Below the pieces are notes generated by a model that saw only the letters and a list, made by a program, of their open reading frames with translations, searched no databases and had not been told where the DNA came from. A program made the position numbers and the translations under genes. 64,000 bases of DNA. It comes from Orthonyx spaldingii (lineage: Eukaryota > Chordata > Aves > Passeriformes > Orthonychidae). Every line of letters starts with the position of its first letter. The stretch's first letter is position 1. The stretch is from positions 1,866,229-1,930,228 of the forward strand of contig VZTJ01005670.1 of the NCBI GenBank assembly GCA_013397795.1, read 5' to 3'. Below are positions 63,170 to 64,000 of the stretch, one piece after another.

Positions 63170-64000
63170 TCAGTCCAGATGGGAAACTGTTAATGATAAC
63201 GGTAAGGAAGTGTTTAGTTGACATAACAGTTTTAAATGCTCAGCTGCAAAGTTACAGAAGGAATAAGCAAGTTTGAAATAAACACTACAATGTGTTTCCT
63301 GACCTTCACAGGAAAAAAATAATATGTAAACATCTTGATACAGAGAGAAAGCTACTTTTAGAAAGCCTTTAGATTAAAAGCGTTGTGAATTCATTTCAGG
63401 CTTAGCATAACAGTCCTCATGGACCAGGATATTCTCTGGGATAAGTGAACCTGGCATCTCCAGAAAGAAGAAACTTCAGCAGAGCCGAGTCAGTTCAGGA
63501 TCACTTAATGCAAAATCTCCGTGCAATTTCCTTTTATTTAAACCATTATTAAGAAATATCCTTCAGCTTATCACATGTGAAGCATAAGCTTCCTTTGGTA
63601 TTAACTTTGACACTTGGGGGATTATATTAATATAGGTGATAGTACCTGTTACTGAGCATTTGATTGCCCTCAATGCAGGAGGATTTACTCTTGTTATTGA
63701 TTTGTTGGCTAATATATTGGTTGGAAATCCCCTGGTATTGCTGGTAGCTGCGTATTCTAAATTTTATTGGATTTGTGGGCAATTTTCCTCTGTCTTTAAA
63801 CTTATGATCACTTTATAAAAAGAAGAGCCCAAGAGTAAGCTGAAAAACAAATCCGTGTTTTCATTTTGCTGAAAAGGAAAGCTGTCTTGTTTTGCTTTGT
63901 TCCTGTTTGTTGATTGCCTTTGTCTGGCTTTTGTCATGGTTACTCTTGAGACAGGTAACAAACTGAGAATACATTGCTACAGAAGCCAGCAAGAGAGGAG
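63170..64000. other. unique non-coding DNA, no gene seen
   Basis: AT-rich with only short, hydrophobic-looking frames such as 63636-63818, which has no start context or splice signal that I trust. The window ends without a recognisable feature. Confidence 0.55.

Noticed and set aside
1..64000. CRISPR arrays, bacterial operons, tRNA or rRNA genes
   Set aside because: No regularly spaced identical repeats, no dense gene arrangement, and no recognisable RNA gene signature; repeat content is avian.

Overview
The window looks like non-coding nuclear DNA from a bird. The evidence is the repeat content: several CR1 LINE 3'-end fragments, typical of sauropsids and especially birds, and two short retroviral LTRs. 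One CR1 copy (about 9.77-10.36 kb) keeps the C-terminal end of its reverse-transcriptase reading frame and a terminal GATTCTGTGA, as in neoavian CR1 subfamilies. I cannot name the species. The sequence is AT-rich with low CpG. I recognise no intact host protein gene, rRNA or tRNA. It is most simply a gene desert or the inside of a very long intron.

Layout. 1-9.7 kb is unique AT-rich DNA with one CR1 tail (about 1.38-1.55 kb) and small GC-richer islands near 2.3-2.6 and 5.9-6.2 kb. 9.77-10.36 kb is the largest CR1 copy. 10.4-23 kb is unique DNA with a protein-like minus-strand ORF at 12.0-12.3 kb, a CR1 in reverse at 14.91-15.16 kb, an A-rich tract at 18.7-18.8 kb and an ancient CR1 trace near 21.4 kb. 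23.00-23.26 kb is a solo LTR on the plus strand with a 6-bp target-site duplication (TSD). 30.38-30.54 kb is an exon-like segment, and 30.90-31.15 kb is a second solo LTR, on the minus strand, also with a 6-bp TSD. 38.15-38.67 kb is a very old reverse CR1. 40.27-40.53 kb is a block open on both strands. 41.72-41.74 kb is a perfect hairpin. 46.85-46.98 kb is an enhancer-like cluster of homeodomain, POU and forkhead motifs. 48.91-49.20 kb is a degenerate minisatellite of about 38 bp. 63.14-63.17 kb holds three closely packed D-box-like (TTACGTAA) sites.

No genes here visibly work together. The most informative results are the two LTRs, which share ends, internal blocks, promoter/poly(A) layout and TSD length and so define one short-LTR retrovirus family; the 38-bp minisatellite; and the two motif clusters that may be regulatory elements. 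Every coding candidate is weak and labelled so. I saw no evidence of a new multi-gene system.
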